NCBI RefSeq assembly: GCF_003255815.1
Contig: NC_037677.1
Span: 109,630,636-109,694,635, forward strand
From: Theropithecus gelada
Lineage: Eukaryota; Chordata; Mammalia; Primates; Cercopithecidae
Length of the DNA: 64,000 nt
Reading direction: 5' to 3'
Position 1 is the stretch's first letter, and each line of letters starts with the position of its first letter. This document shows, piece by piece, positions 11,218 to 22,349 of this stretch. A program made the position numbers and the translations under genes. Under the pieces are notes generated by a model that had not been told where the DNA came from, searched no databases, and saw nothing but the letters and a program-made list of their open reading frames with translations.

Positions 11218-11504
11218 TGTTTTTTAATTGAGATGGAGTCTCACTCTGTTGCCCAGGCTGGAGTGCAGTGGTGTGATCTCAGCTCACTGCAACCTCCACT
11301 GCCCGGTTTCAAGTGATTCTCCTGCCTTAGCCTCCTGAGTAGCTGGGATTACAGGCACGTGCCACCATGCTTGGCTAATTTTTTAATATTTTTAGTAGAG
11401 ACGGGGTTTTGTCATGTTGGCCAAACTGGTCTCGAACTCCTGACCTCAAGTGATCCGCCCACCTCGGCCTCCCAAAGTGCTGGGATTACAGGCATGAGCC
11501 TGGC
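11218..11504 (-). mobile_element. Alu element (AluS-like)
   Basis: Antisense Alu; target-site duplication 'tggtgtatttt' at 11207-11217 and near 11505-11515 (one mismatch). Its 5' end is slightly truncated, stopping at 'ggcatgagcctggc'. Confidence 0.92.
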
Positions 11505-11515
11505 TGGTGTATTTG

Positions 11516-12904
11516 TTTTAAATTTAAAGTTTACTACATTTAATGATATCTGGGGAATCAGCTTCCTGGATGTACTTGAGTGGAGAGGGTGGGGATTCAG
11601 AATTATCCTTCCTACCGCAGCATGTTCTGGATTGATTCATGTAGGTCTCCAGTGTGTGTCAATATTTCATTTCTTCGTGCAATTTTGGCATGCCGAGGCG
11701 GGTACCCTGAAGCTCGGGCAGAGCCTGGAGACAGAGCGGGGAGCTCTCCGCTCTTTCCCTTCCTTCATCCCAGCTGACTTCCACTGGAATTGAATTCATC
11801 AGCTGCCGGAGAGTTGTTTCATTTGCCCTGGTGGTGGAGAGGGAGGAAAGGAACATCATGGGGCCAGGCTTTTTTTTGAAAGGAAAGATTTGATTTACTT
11901 TCCCCCTTCGTAGCATGATGGGCACCTGCACCCGCCAGCTAATCAGAAGCCGCTGTCCCCTAAATGCCTCCACTGCCCACCAGATCCTGACAGCCTCCCA
12001 CGCGGGAGCACCCGTGTGTGCCCCTGGCAGCTTCTGCTGCCTGGCAGTTCTCTAAACTTGCTGGTGTCTCTCTGCCCCGAGGCTCAGAAACCCAGAGGAC
12101 TGACCACTTCTTGAGGCTCATGTCCAGTTTGCACAGAGCCCCCGGCAAGCAGAGAAGGGGATTTTTGTACCAACGACATCTCTTCTGCACTCCCCAACAC
12201 ACTCCCTTCCACTCTTTGTCTCCTATAAACGTGGAACAGCCAGGAATACTCAAATCGTAGCCTGTCAGGAAGCCAAAAATTGATAAAGGCCTACTATCCA
12301 GAACGATTTTTTATAGTGACCCTGTGTTTAGTGGGTAAGACTTTTAAACCATGAGGGATTCTGGTCCTGCAGGGCAGTAATATCTGGGGCAGAGCCTGAG
12401 ACTTTTGTTATTCATTTCCTCCGTAAGCCAGGAGTGACTGCTCCGATGCAGGGTGTTGTGTGGGTGGTAGAAGCTGGCATTATCCCATTTTACCCACGAG
12501 GGAACAAATGATCAGTGGTAGAACGAGAGCTCAGCATCCCATGTGCCCATTTGCTCCCCCGGTGGACTTTTCACCTGCCCACGCCATCTTCTTTGCGAAC
12601 TTTACTGCGGTGACAGAGACATCTTTAGGTACAAATTCTTAGGGGAACCCTGTGTTCCTTGGCCGGAGCCTGGCTGGGAAGGAGGAGGGGGCAGAGGGCT
12701 TTGTTGGGTGTGGCCTATTGCAGTTGAGCCAGGGAAAGGCTGGTCCATGGGAGACACCCTCTTTGGTCACTGCAGGCTTCCTGCCCTCCGTTCAGTGTCC
12801 TCCTACTTGCAGGGCGTGTGCCCAGCAGAGAGAATCTCTGAAGCCATGTTGTTATTGGGATAACATTCCTGTCCCGGTCACCTTATTTCTCAGAAAAAAG
12901 ACAA
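11516..12904. other. Unique intron, nothing recognised
   Basis: 1.4 kb without a clear repeat. 'cattatcccattttacccacgagg' material near 12478 may be a MIR remnant but is too short to call. Confidence 0.4.
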
Positions 12905-13050
12905 TGGGAAACAACTTTTTATTGAGTCCTGTGCTGGTCCTATTAATGGGGTCTCTTACTTTTCACAGCAGCCCTGCAAACAGAGTTACGTTTCTATTCA
13001 TTTTACAGATTAGAAAGCTGAGATCCAGAGTGGGCAGATGTAAACCTGGG
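12905..13050 (+). repeat. MIR SINE fragment
   Basis: 'ttattgagtcctgtgctgg', 'tttcacagcagccctgc', 'cattttacagattagaaag' and 'ctgagatccagagtggg' follow the MIR consensus in order. Confidence 0.75.
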
Positions 13051-13269
13051 GGTCTTTAAAATGCATCTTTTTTTTTGCAAACAAATAAACTTAGTGTATT
13101 AAGAGGGCTGGAGAGAGCAGAGTAAGGTAAGATTTGGGTGGTCAGCATGTAGTCCTGGATCCCCACAGTGGAGATGGCACGGTGCTGGGGGAACTATGGT
13201 CACTAAGAGACACTGAATAATGTAATGCATGCCCCTGAATCCATCATTGATGTTGAGGAAACACATCCA

Positions 13270-13365
13270 TTTATATTGTCAGTGGCGGTGAAGATTACAT
13301 GAGCTGCATAAAGTGTTTGACCAGTGCCTGCACATAACATAGGAGGTGCTCGATAAAGATCACCC
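13270..13365 (-). repeat. MIR fragment (antisense)
   Basis: 'gaagattacatgagctgc' and 'cagtgcctgcacataaca' followed by 'ggaggtgctcgataaag' match reverse-strand MIR. An L2 3' end on the plus strand is the alternative. Confidence 0.55.
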
Positions 13366-13572
13366 TCTCTTAACAGGTGGGGGGAGGTGAAGTCGTCTCT
13401 CTGGGGAGTGTTACCCTGTTATTCTCTGCTGCGTTCTTGCTGTCCTTTAGGTGCTGAGGATGCTGGGTTGGGCAGTGTGAGTGGACTTCTCAGGCCTCTG
13501 TGACATGTTGCTTTTATGAAAGGGCCCCTCTAGCCAAAGACTGAGTGGTCCTTGCAGGCTTTCTCCTGAGTC

Positions 13573-13869
13573 TTTTTTTTTGGGGGGGGAGACAGAGACT
13601 TGTGTCGCCAGGTTGGAGTGCAGTGACGCGGTCTTGGCTGACTGCAACCTCTGCCTCCCAGGTTCAAGCAATTCTCCTGCCACAGCATCCTGAGTATTTG
13701 GGATTACAGGTGCCCACTACCATGCCTGGCTATTTTTTTGTATTTTTAGTAGAGATGGGGTTTCACCCTGTTGACCAGGTTGGTCTTGAACTCCTGACCT
13801 TGAGTGATCCGCCTGCCTTGACCTCCCAAAGTGCTGGGATTACAGGCGTGAGCCACTGCACCCAGCCTC
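13573..13869 (-). mobile_element. Alu element (AluS-like)
   Basis: Antisense full-length Alu with a T9/G8 junction at its tail. Target-site duplication 'tctcctgagtc' (13562-13572) and 'tctcctgaatc' (13870-13880), one mismatch. Confidence 0.92.
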
Positions 13870-14287
13870 TCTCCTGAATCCTTTTGTTTGTGCCTGCTTT
13901 GGGGATTCCCTCTGGCTGGGGTGGACTGCCGGGATCTGTTTGTCCAGTGTACATTTCCTGGTCACCTAGCACCGGCCAGCTGCAGTGCTGGGAGCTGGGA
14001 AGAACAGGGCCTGGCTCTGGGAGGCAGCTGGGAGAGTCAGGAAGTGAAGAAAGTCCTTGTGGGTGTGACGGTGGAAACCCAAGCAGCGTCCAGAGGGGGC
14101 ACAAGAAGGGAGGGATAAATCTTGGCAGGGTCCTGGGCCAATGGGACCCAGTGTAAGAAATTGCACCTGTCCTGGCAGATGGAGAAGGTGGAAGCAGTGA
14201 ATGATAGAGCATCCTCATTCTCCTCTCTGCCAGCAAGCACCTTTGTGGAAGTCCTCACGGACAGGAACGTCGTGTGCCTTGGCTTGA

Positions 14288-14460
14288 GATGTCAAAGGAA
14301 CACATTGGACACACCGTGGTGACACAGCAGGAGTCTCTTAACCCTGATGTGGTTGGGGCTGCCATTCTGGTGGGGTCTGGGGTCAGTCAGGGGTTAACAG
14401 TCGCTCCTGCTTGCCTGATTGACACAGTAATAAAGGCAGTGACACCAAACTAGGTCTCAG
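14288..14460 (+). repeat. Local duplication 2, copy B
   Basis: Counterpart of 11039-11195, about 3.25 kb downstream. It has an extra ~15 bp ('cagtcaggggttaacag' region) in the middle relative to copy A. Confidence 0.75.
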
Positions 14461-15707
14461 GAATGTGTCCTCATTAGAAAGACTCACTCATGGTTGTGGC
14501 GGACCCTTGAGTCCCTCTGGATTTAGTGGCAAGAAGTAGGGGACCCTTTGGTCTTTGCCCTTTTTGGTCGTAGGACTTCACCCCACAGACATAATTGAAC
14601 CGTTGGGTTTCTGCAGCCAAATTCAAATGTCACCAATCTTGGTCGTCCCTTTCATCTCTTGGATCCTCTGTGAGTTACAGCTATCTGATAGTTTACTGAA
14701 AAATAAACTGAAAATATGTTTTAAAGCTTTACTTTTGATTTAAAATAATGTTTAGAGAAAAAAAAGGGTCTGTAATCCACTTGGAGAAAAGCATTGTCAA
14801 AGGTGGTTGATTTTTTTTTCTTTTGCTGTTTCAAAGTGGTAAATAGACGAGTGTTTTGGATATATTGATTTTTCAGGTGTGCAGGCGGTCACATGAACAG
14901 CTGACATTTTTTTTTCCATGTGGACTTCAGCCAGTCTTGACACCTGCGCCTTAACGAAAAGTAAACCTTCGCCTTGTTTGACAGTTTAAGTGCAGCGATA
15001 TGGATGGAGGCAGGTTTACGTTATGTTAAAGGCTTGACAACCCAGAACCCCCTGTTGGTTTCTTTGTTGTAACCTTTGAGCTGGTGGCCTGCTGAAATGT
15101 CACCTTTGCCCTTCTTTAAAAGCAGGAATAATAGGTGGTGAGTGGGTGGATGCCTCTTAAAATACTGGAAAGTGCTGTGGCCCGAGGGTAAGCTTTTTAG
15201 AAGTGAGTGTGTGTGTTGTGTTGTTTTAATTAATGAATCTTCTGGGCCTGAAGATAATGAGGTCAGTGAGGGCAGCCATGCTGCCTCACAGCTCACCTTA
15301 GGGTCCTTGTCGTCCAGAACGTGCGTGACCTACTGGAGGGGCCTGGGAATGCTTCTTTGATTGACATGGGGTAGGAAGACAGATGTGACGGCCTCCATGC
15401 TGATGGGAGGCAGCTGGGAAGAAGGTCGTGGGCACCGTCTCGGGAGTTGCAGAGCCGCCTCGCCTTCCCCTCACCGCGTGTGTCTGGATTCTTCCAGCTG
15501 TGTGGTCCTTCTTCCTGCCTGGAAATGAGCATCCTGCAGAGCTCGGCTCCTGTTCACACCCTCCTCCTAACCCCCTACTCTCCCTCTCCCTTCTGTCCAG
15601 GGCTAGAGGACCAGGTGGGCTTTACCTGATGGAGTGTGCTTTGCTGACATGGTGCAAAGAGCCAATTCCTGGTTGCAAAGAGACAGCTGGGTGCAGAGGC
15701 GGAGTGC
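14461..15707. other. Unique intron, nothing recognised
   Basis: No repeat identified. It includes an AT-rich stretch near 14700-14830. Confidence 0.4.
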
Positions 15708-15850
15708 ATTCCTGTAATAATAATAACTTGTGTTTTTATAATACTTTACAGTCTAAGTACTTTTCAAATACTTGACCTCATTTAGTTCTCACCACAGCCC
15801 TCTGAAGGGATATTACTGTTACCTTCATTTTATAGATGCATTAACCAGGG
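15708..15850 (+). repeat. MIR SINE fragment
   Basis: 'ataatactttacagtctaag', 'tgacctcatttagttctc', 'accacagccctctgaagg' and 'cattttatagatgcatt' follow the MIR pattern. Confidence 0.7.
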
Positions 15851-15944
15851 CTTGTTTTGGGAGGTAAACGGGGTGCGAGGGGGACAGAGGGGAGGGAACC
15901 AGTGTTGAATGAATTCTGAGGCCCTGCCAAAGCAGCCAGCTAGC

Positions 15945-16118
15945 TAGGTGTTGTTTAATGGACTCTTTGCATCTACAGTATGAGGGAGGTGGGATGAGGG
16001 GAAATTATTTCACAATAACTGAAGGTCGGAGAGACTAACTCTCTCTGCTCATTGTCACACAGCAAGTTGAGTGCCAGCTGGGATTTGTCACCCATGTCAC
16101 CTGACTCCTAAGCCCTGT
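15945..16118 (+). repeat. MIR SINE fragment, diverged
   Basis: 'gaaggtcggagagactaac' and 'cattgtcacacagcaagttg' with 'agctgggatttg' match the MIR 3' half (cagagaggttaag, ggtcacacagctag, gggattcg). Confidence 0.5.
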
Positions 16119-16203
16119 GATCGTTTTCTTCTGTCTCTAGTACCCAGCATAATGCCCGGCAAAGTGCTGGCATCAATAAATATTTGTCAAATGTTAAATG
16201 AGG
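16119..16203 (+). mobile_element. L2 LINE 3' end
   Basis: 'gtacccagcataatgcccgg' and 'tcaataaatatttgtcaaat' match the L2 terminus (cagcacagtgcctgg, caataaatatttgttgaat). Confidence 0.65.
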
Positions 16204-16284
16204 CTTCAAGACACCATTCATGCTTGGCACAGGGGCACAGTGGCACAGTGAGACCAACATGTTTCCTGCCCTCGTAACCTTCAC

Positions 16285-16420
16285 TTCCAAATCCTGTGAC
16301 CTTGGGCGGGTTGCCTGAGCTCTTTTCCAGCTCAGTTTCCTGAAAACTCACCCGGAAAATGGGTAAAATATCAGAGCGCATTCTGTATGGTAAGACTGCA
16401 AATGTTAGATGATTCTGCTA
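16285..16420 (-). repeat. MIR fragment (antisense)
   Basis: 'cctgtgaccttgggcggg', 'ctcagtttcctgaaaac' and 'aaaatgggtaaaatatc' are the reverse complement of the MIR core. Confidence 0.7.
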
Positions 16421-16602
16421 CTTGTTATTGTTTTCTTTTTCTTACCACACACCTTCCCTTTTTATGTACACCTCCTAGAAAATAAGTTTCCGATAACATA
16501 CTGCATTGTTGGATAACAGCAACAAAAAGCACTTCCTGACATTATTGCCCAAATCACCAAATGAAGCAATTACCAACTTTAGAATAAGAATAGCAATGGT
16601 GC

Positions 16603-16929
16603 GGCTGGGCACGGCCGGGCACGGTGGCTCAAGCCTGTAATCCCAGCACTTTGGGAGGCCGAGACGGGCGGATCACGAGGTCAGGAGATCGAGACCATCC
16701 CGGCTAACACGGTGAAACCCCGTCTCTACTAAAAAAAAAAAAAAACAAAAAACTAGCCGGGCGAGGTGGCGGGCGCCTGTAGTCCCAGCTACTCGGGAGG
16801 CTGAGGCAGGAGAATGGCGTGAACCCGGGAGGCGGAGCTTGCAGTGAGCTGAGATCCGGCCACTGCACTCCAGCCCGGGCGACAGAGCGAAACCCCGTTT
16901 CAAAAAAAAAAAAAAAAAAAAAAAAAAAA
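16603..16929 (+). mobile_element. AluY of Old World monkey type with duplicated 5' end
   Basis: Near-consensus young Alu with 'gagatccggccactgc' and 'aactagccgggcgaggtgg', and a 28-base A-tail. The first ~11 bases are duplicated (ggctgggcac then ggccgggcac). Flanks 'tagcaatgg' and 'tagcaattg' suggest a short target-site duplication. It sits directly against the MIR at 16945. Confidence 0.94.
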
Positions 16930-16944
16930 GCGTAGCAATTGTGG

Positions 16945-17175
16945 TAAGAGCTGACGTTTCTTGAGCACTTACCATATGCTGGGTGTATTACTCTAAGCTG
17001 CTGTGTACAATTATGATTTGGGAACAACTCTGAAAATGCTGTTACCTCCCATTTTATAGAAGAGGAAACTGAGGTTCAGAGAGGTTAAGTAACCCCCTGA
17101 CGGTCACTCAGGAAGTAGTTGGTGGTCTGGGACTCAAACACCAGAACTAGTCTGACTTCCCACTCTTTAAACCAC
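16945..17175 (+). repeat. MIR SINE, nearly full length
   Basis: In order: 'tcttgagcacttaccatatg', 'cccattttatagaagagg', 'aaactgaggttcagagagg', 'ttaagtaaccccctgac' and 'gggactcaaacacc'. One of the best-preserved MIRs in the window. Confidence 0.88.
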
Positions 17176-18169
17176 ACTCAAAACTGAACTCTCCACATGT
17201 GTGTGTTCTGGGCATTTTTTGCATCTTCTCCCTTGGCTTGTTGACAGCCTGGACTTTTGCTTTCCCTATTCTCAGAGAACATGGCCAGTGCAGGAGGAGG
17301 AAATCCACACTGGTCTTTGGACTAAACCAGAGGCTGGCGATGGTCCCGAAACAGGTTGCCAAGTGGCTGACCCTTGTATTTATGCCTCGTGCTGGTGAGC
17401 CTGGGGCACCAGGAGCTCTTTGAATTTCTCTTTCTTGACTGTCCACGCCTTCTTGAGGCAATCTTTTAACAGGCTAGGTTTTAAATCTTATTGACATCTC
17501 TGAGGAAAGATAGAGGAGGAAAAAAAAAATCAAGACATGGCCTTGGAGAGAAGTGGCAGGTTTTCTTTGAGATTTTTTTTTTCTTTTTTCATTTTTATTT
17601 TGTGCACGTTGCAAAAGCTCTTTGGGATGATGATTTCGTGTGGTTTCTTGGTAGCCCTTGGGCAGCTGCTGCCGGGTTTCACCCAAATGCATCGTGACCC
17701 TCTGTTTTGTGGGACGGCTTTGCCTCCACATGGCTGATTGTGCTCTGTGTGTCCGCTGTGGGCAGAGTGGGATTGTAAGAATCAGAATTCTGCTGGGCTT
17801 CAAGCATTTAAAAAATCTCTTTAAGTTTGAGAACAGGTTGGAAGGGAGAGATGCAGTGACTTAGAACACCCGGCCTGCAGCTCAGCTTCCGTGTGCCTGG
17901 GAGGAGCCCATATGGAGAAACAGGAAAATTCCACTTCACCAGAAAGCTGGGGAAATGAGTGAATAAGGTGTAGGAGTAGGGGCCAGGCTGGTTAACTAGG
18001 AAGGCTTTTGGTCACTCTGCTTTACTTAGCCTGAAGTGTTCATTTCCCCCTTAAGCAGTGGTTAATACGCATATCTACGGATTTACTTTTTGGATGATTT
18101 AAAATCTTGCAGTATCTCAAGGGATTGTATCCTGATGATGGTGATTATATTAATAACAAGATAATAGCT
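17176..18169. other. Unique intron with A- and T-runs
   Basis: Holds an A9 run at 17521-17529 and a T-rich stretch near 17570-17600. No interspersed repeat recognised. Confidence 0.4.
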
Positions 18170-18345
18170 TATAATATAATAGCTAGCAATTACCAAGCAC
18201 TTACCATCCACCAGGCACAAGGCCAGGCATTTGATCCTTACACGAACTCTGAGACATGGCTGTTTGTATTCCCATTTTACAGATGAGGGAAGCTGTGCTC
18301 AGAGAGGTGAGATCATTTGCCCCAGCTCACCCACTTTGAGATGAG
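18170..18345 (+). repeat. MIR SINE fragment
   Basis: 'taatagctagcaattacc', 'aagcacttaccatccacc', 'tcccattttacagatgagg' and 'gtgctcagagaggtgag'. Confidence 0.82.
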
Positions 18346-18384
18346 ATGGTCTGCTTTTATATCCTCTTAGCCCAACTCTTTTGG

Positions 18385-18445
18385 ATGTGAGCACTTGGCA
18401 TGTATTAGGCACTGGATAAATGTTTTGTTGAATGAATGAAATGAT
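18385..18445 (+). mobile_element. L2 LINE 3' end fragment
   Basis: 'ggcatgtattaggcactgg' then 'ataaatgttttgttgaatg' and 'aatgaaatga' match the L2 terminus. Confidence 0.5.
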
Positions 18446-18958
18446 GGAACTTGGATTTGAACCCTGGTCTGAGCTGGCTTTGAGTCTTCACAGTAGTAGG
18501 TCCAGTTAGTGAACTGTGGGGGCTCGGTAGTCCAAAGGGAAAGGAGCAAGGAGACATTGTGGGGGTCGAGAAGAGGGCTCCTGGGGTGTTTCCTGGGCAC
18601 ACTGGCAGTAAAGGCATAGTGTGAAGTGCCTTTCAGAACAATGTGCTGGATTAGCGTTTTTCCTCTCCACTTTTGGTGTTCGTGATTGGCTTTGTGCCCC
18701 TGTGTCTGCAAAGTGAGTTTTGCTGAACTCGGGAAGACCTTTTGGTTGGGATGACTGTGTATTCACCTGCACCTGAGCAGGGACTGAGTTTCACACGCCA
18801 GTTTTACCGCAGCAAGACCTCATTAAGTTGGCTTCCTCTCATTTGGGCGTTTGGGAAACCTTAGGCGGCTGGAGTTTAATTCTCAAGGCAAAGCCTCTTT
18901 TCAAGGGACATGAAGAAAGGCAGAGAGATATATTTAAAATACCTGAATGAACTGTTTC
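18446..18958. other. Unique intron, nothing recognised
   Basis: Short interval with no recognisable repeat other than a possible MIR-like 'ggatttgaaccctggtctg' at its left edge. Confidence 0.4.
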
Positions 18959-19421
18959 TTTTTTTTTTTTTTTTGAGATGGAGTCTCACTCTGTCGCCCA
19001 AGCTGGAGTGCAGTGGCGCGATCTCGGCTCACTGCAACCTTCGCCTCCCGGGTTCAAGTGATTCTCCTGCCTCAGCCTCCCGAGTAACTGGGACTGCAGG
19101 CATGTGCCACCATGCCCAGATAATTTTTGTATTTTTTTGGGGGGGGTGGGTGGTGTCTCGCTCTGTCGCCCAGGCTGGAGTGCAGTGGCACGATCTTGGC
19201 TCACTGCAAGCTCCACCTCCCGGCTTCATGCCATTCTCCTGCCTTAGCCTCCCGAGTAGCTGGGACTACAGGCGCCCACAACCACGCCTGGCTAATTTTT
19301 TGTATTTTTAGTTGAGACGGGGTTTCATGATGTTGGCCAGGATGGTCTTGATATCTTGACCTTGTGATCCACCCGCCTCGGCCTCTGAAAGTGTGGGATT
19401 ACAGGCGTGAGCCACCGCAAC
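18959..19421 (-). mobile_element. Composite trimeric Alu (one arm plus full Alu)
   Basis: Antisense. 18959 to about 19130 is a right arm ending at the middle A-rich region. About 19131-19421 is a complete second Alu (its T-run has turned into a T/G run). The left arm of the first element is missing. Flanks 'aactgttt' and 'aacttgtt' hint that one insertion's target site surrounds the composite. Confidence 0.9.
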
Positions 19422-19538
19422 TTGTTCATTTTCATGTAGACAATAATGGCAGGTCACTATCAGTGGGTCTGTTAATCAGTTGTCCAACCTGGGTAGTTTC
19501 TCTGTTGACTTACTACATTTACTTACAAACTCACTTGC

Positions 19539-19851
19539 CGCTGGGCTTGGTGGCTCATGCCTGTAATCCTAGCACTCTGGGAGGCTGAGGCGGGCCGATC
19601 ACCTGAGGTCAGGAGTACAAGACCAGCCTGGCCAACATAGTAAAAGCCCATCTCTACTAAATACAAAAATTAGCTGGGCGTGGTGGCGTGCGCCTGTAGT
19701 CCCAGCTACTCGAGAGGATGAGGCAGGAGAATGGCTTGAACCTGGGAAGCAGAGGTTGCAGAGAGCCAAGATTGTGCCACTGCACTCCATCCAGCCTGAG
19801 CAACAAAGCGAGACTCTCACAACGAAACAGAACAAACAAACAAACAAACAG
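19539..19851 (+). mobile_element. Alu element (AluS-like) with (CAAA)n tail
   Basis: Plus-strand Alu whose tail is an AACAAA/CAAA microsatellite (19829-19850). Target-site duplication 'tcacttgc' before the element (19531-19538) and at 19852-19859. Confidence 0.92.
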
Positions 19852-20125
19852 TCACTTGCTTCTTATTTTGCTTGCTTATGGACATAAACCCTCATACCTC
19901 ATGGGGGTGAGTTTGCAGTGGGTAGACTGCTATTCACTAACTCATATACATCCTATGAAGGAGTACAGGTTAAAGAAGACTTATCCAAAATGCTTGGGGC
20001 TGGAAGTGTTTTACATTTTGGATTTTTTTTTCAGATTTTGGAATATTTGCATATACATAATGAGATATCCTGGGGATGGGACCCAACCCTAAACAGGAAA
20101 TTCATTTATGTTTTAAATAAACCTT

Positions 20126-20429
20126 TTTTTTTTTTTTTTCTTCTTTGAGACAGAGTTTCACTCTTGTTGGCCAGGCTGGAATGCAGTGATGTGATCTCGG
20201 CCCACTGCAACCTCTACCTCCTGCATCCAAATGATTCTCCTGCCTCAGCCTCCCTGGTAGCTGAGATTACAGGAGCTCGCCACCATGCACAGCTAATTTT
20301 TGTATTTTTAATAGAGACGAGGTTTCACGCTGTTAGCCAGGCTGGTCTCGAACTCCTGATCTTAAGTGATCCACCCGCTTTGGCCTCCCAAAGTGCTGGG
20401 ATTGCAATGTGAGCCACTGTGCACGGCCT
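20126..20429 (-). mobile_element. Alu element (AluS-like)
   Basis: Antisense full-length Alu with a T16 tail. Flanks 'aataaacctt' and 'tataaacctt' are the likely target-site duplication. Confidence 0.92.
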
Positions 20430-20578
20430 TATATAAACCTTAGGTAATTTTATACAATATTTTAAATAATTTTTGTGCATGAAACAGAGTTTTGACTGCA
20501 TTTTGACTGTGACTCCTCATTTGAGGTCAGGTGTAGAATTTTCCACTTGTGGTGTCAAGTTTCAGATTCTGAAGCTTT

Positions 20579-21180
20579 AAATAATGAGATAGGGTCTTGC
20601 TCTGTTGCCAAGGCTGGAGTACAGTGGCACGATCACAGCTTGCTGCAGCCTTGACCTCCTGGGCTCAAGTGACCCTCCCACCTCAACCACCTGAGTAGCT
20701 GGGACTACAGGCATGCACTGTGACTGGATTTTTTTTTTTTTTTTTGAGACGGAATGTGGAGTCTCAAATCTCGCTCTGTTGGCCAGACTGGAGTAAAGTG
20801 GTATGATCTTGGCTCACTGCAACCTCCACCTCCCGGGTTCAAGTGATTCTCCTGCCTCAGCCTCCTGAGTAACTGGGATTCCAGGCGTGTGCCATACTCC
20901 TGGCTAATTTTTGTAGTTTTAGTAGAGTCGGAGTTTCACCATGTTGACCAGGCTGGTCTTCAACTCTGACCTGAAGTGATCCGCCCACCTTAGCCTCCCA
21001 AAGTGATGGGATTACAGGCCTGAGTCACCGTGCCCAGCCTTGGCTAATTTTTTATATTTTTTGTAGAGACAGGGTTTCGCTACGTTACCCAGGTTGGTCT
21101 TGAATTCCTGGGCTCAAGCAATCTGCCCACCTTGGCCTCCCAACGTGCTGGGATTACAGGTGTGAGCCACCGCTCCTGGC
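20579..21180 (-). mobile_element. AluJ-like element interrupted by a younger Alu
   Basis: Outer antisense Alu occupies 20579-20728 and 21040-21180. Its two halves join logically across the inner insertion ('actgg' then 'ctaattttttatatttt'). Target-site duplication 'ctgaagc(t/a)tt' at 20569-20578 and 21181-21190. Confidence 0.88.
20729..21039 (-). mobile_element. AluS-like element nested in an AluJ
   Basis: Complete antisense Alu (T17, both arms, ends 'ccgtgcccagcc') lying inside the older Alu, so it inserted later. An extra 'ggaatgtggagtctcaaat' appears just after the T-run. Confidence 0.9.
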
Positions 21181-21224
21181 CTGAAGCATTTTTGGATTTT
21201 TGGGTGAAGGTTGCATAGCCTTTA

Positions 21225-21370
21225 CTGTTACTATCGCGATGTTATTATCCACATTTTACAAGCAAGGATCTGAAGGTGTAGAGAGGTAAAGACATTTTTT
21301 CAAGGCCCCAGAAGTACCAAGCCGCAGATTGTGAATTTGAACCCAGGCATTCTGGGTCAGAATTAGTGAG
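21225..21370 (+). repeat. MIR SINE fragment
   Basis: 'gttattatccacattttac', 'ggatctgaaggtgtagag' and 'atttgaacccaggcattctg' in MIR order. Confidence 0.72.
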
Positions 21371-21384
21371 GTTTTAAGTTAGTT

Positions 21385-21692
21385 GTTTTTTTTTTTTTTT
21401 GTTTTTTTTTTAAGTTAGAGCCTTGCTGTGTTACCCAGGGTGGAGTGCAGTGGTACTATCTCGACTCACTGCAACCTCCGCCTCCCAGGTTCAAACGATT
21501 CTCCTGCCTCAGCTTCTTGAGTAGCTGGGACTACAGGCACGCATCGCCACGCCTGGCTAATTTTTGTATTTTTATAGAGACGATGTTTCGCCATGTTGGC
21601 CAGGCTGGTCTCAATCTCCTGAACTCAGGTGATCTAACCACCTCGGCCTCCAGAAGTGCTCGGATTACAGGCGTGAGCCACTGTGCCTGGCC
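21385..21692 (-). mobile_element. Alu element (AluS-like)
   Basis: Antisense Alu with a T-rich tail broken by one G. Target-site duplication 'taagttagtt' (21375-21384) and 'taagtttagtt' (21693-21703). Confidence 0.92.
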
Positions 21693-21703
21693 TAAGTTTA
21701 GTT

Positions 21704-22349
21704 TTTAACCATGCTGCTTTTTCTTGAACCTTCTGTCAGTCAGCTCCACAATGGTGAATCAGGGAGTTAGGTCTGGCTGTAAGAGAGGGCCCAGGAGCTG
21801 GGTCAGATAGGTAAAGAGACATTCCTTAGTTCTTACCCTCTGCTACCAAGCCATTTCTTGGGATCAGGCCCTCTTTGCCTGTGTCATTCTGCCTCCATTA
21901 AATTCAGCCTTCTTTCCACATCTTTCCACTGCTGTTGAAAACTTGAGACCTGAAATCCCATCTCCTAAATCCCTGGGAGCTCTAGAAGTAGAGATGGCCA
22001 GGTTCTGTGGTCAGGGCTGGTTGGGATTACAAATAAACCAAAGCCTGGGAAACTTTCTTGCTATTAATAGTGCAGACCTTTTGGGGAGGGAATACCCAAA
22101 CTCGATGCTGTTGGAATTGATTTTGCCTGTCCAGATGACATACTAATGAGCTAAGTGGTTAGCTTCAGATCATTATTGCTCCTTCCCAAGCCAAGTTCTT
22201 TTAAAGACTAAAACCACAAAAGCAGAGAACAAGTTGGGTTAGAGAGGCATAGTGGCCCAGTCTGGAGAAGGGAGAGTGGTCAGCTCTGGCCTTAAAAATG
22301 AGAAAATAAAGGTGGTCCTTGCTTTGGAATGAGTTAGTGGTGCTGACTC
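21704..22349. other. Unique intron, nothing recognised
   Basis: No interspersed repeat recognised before the tandem duplication. Confidence 0.4.
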
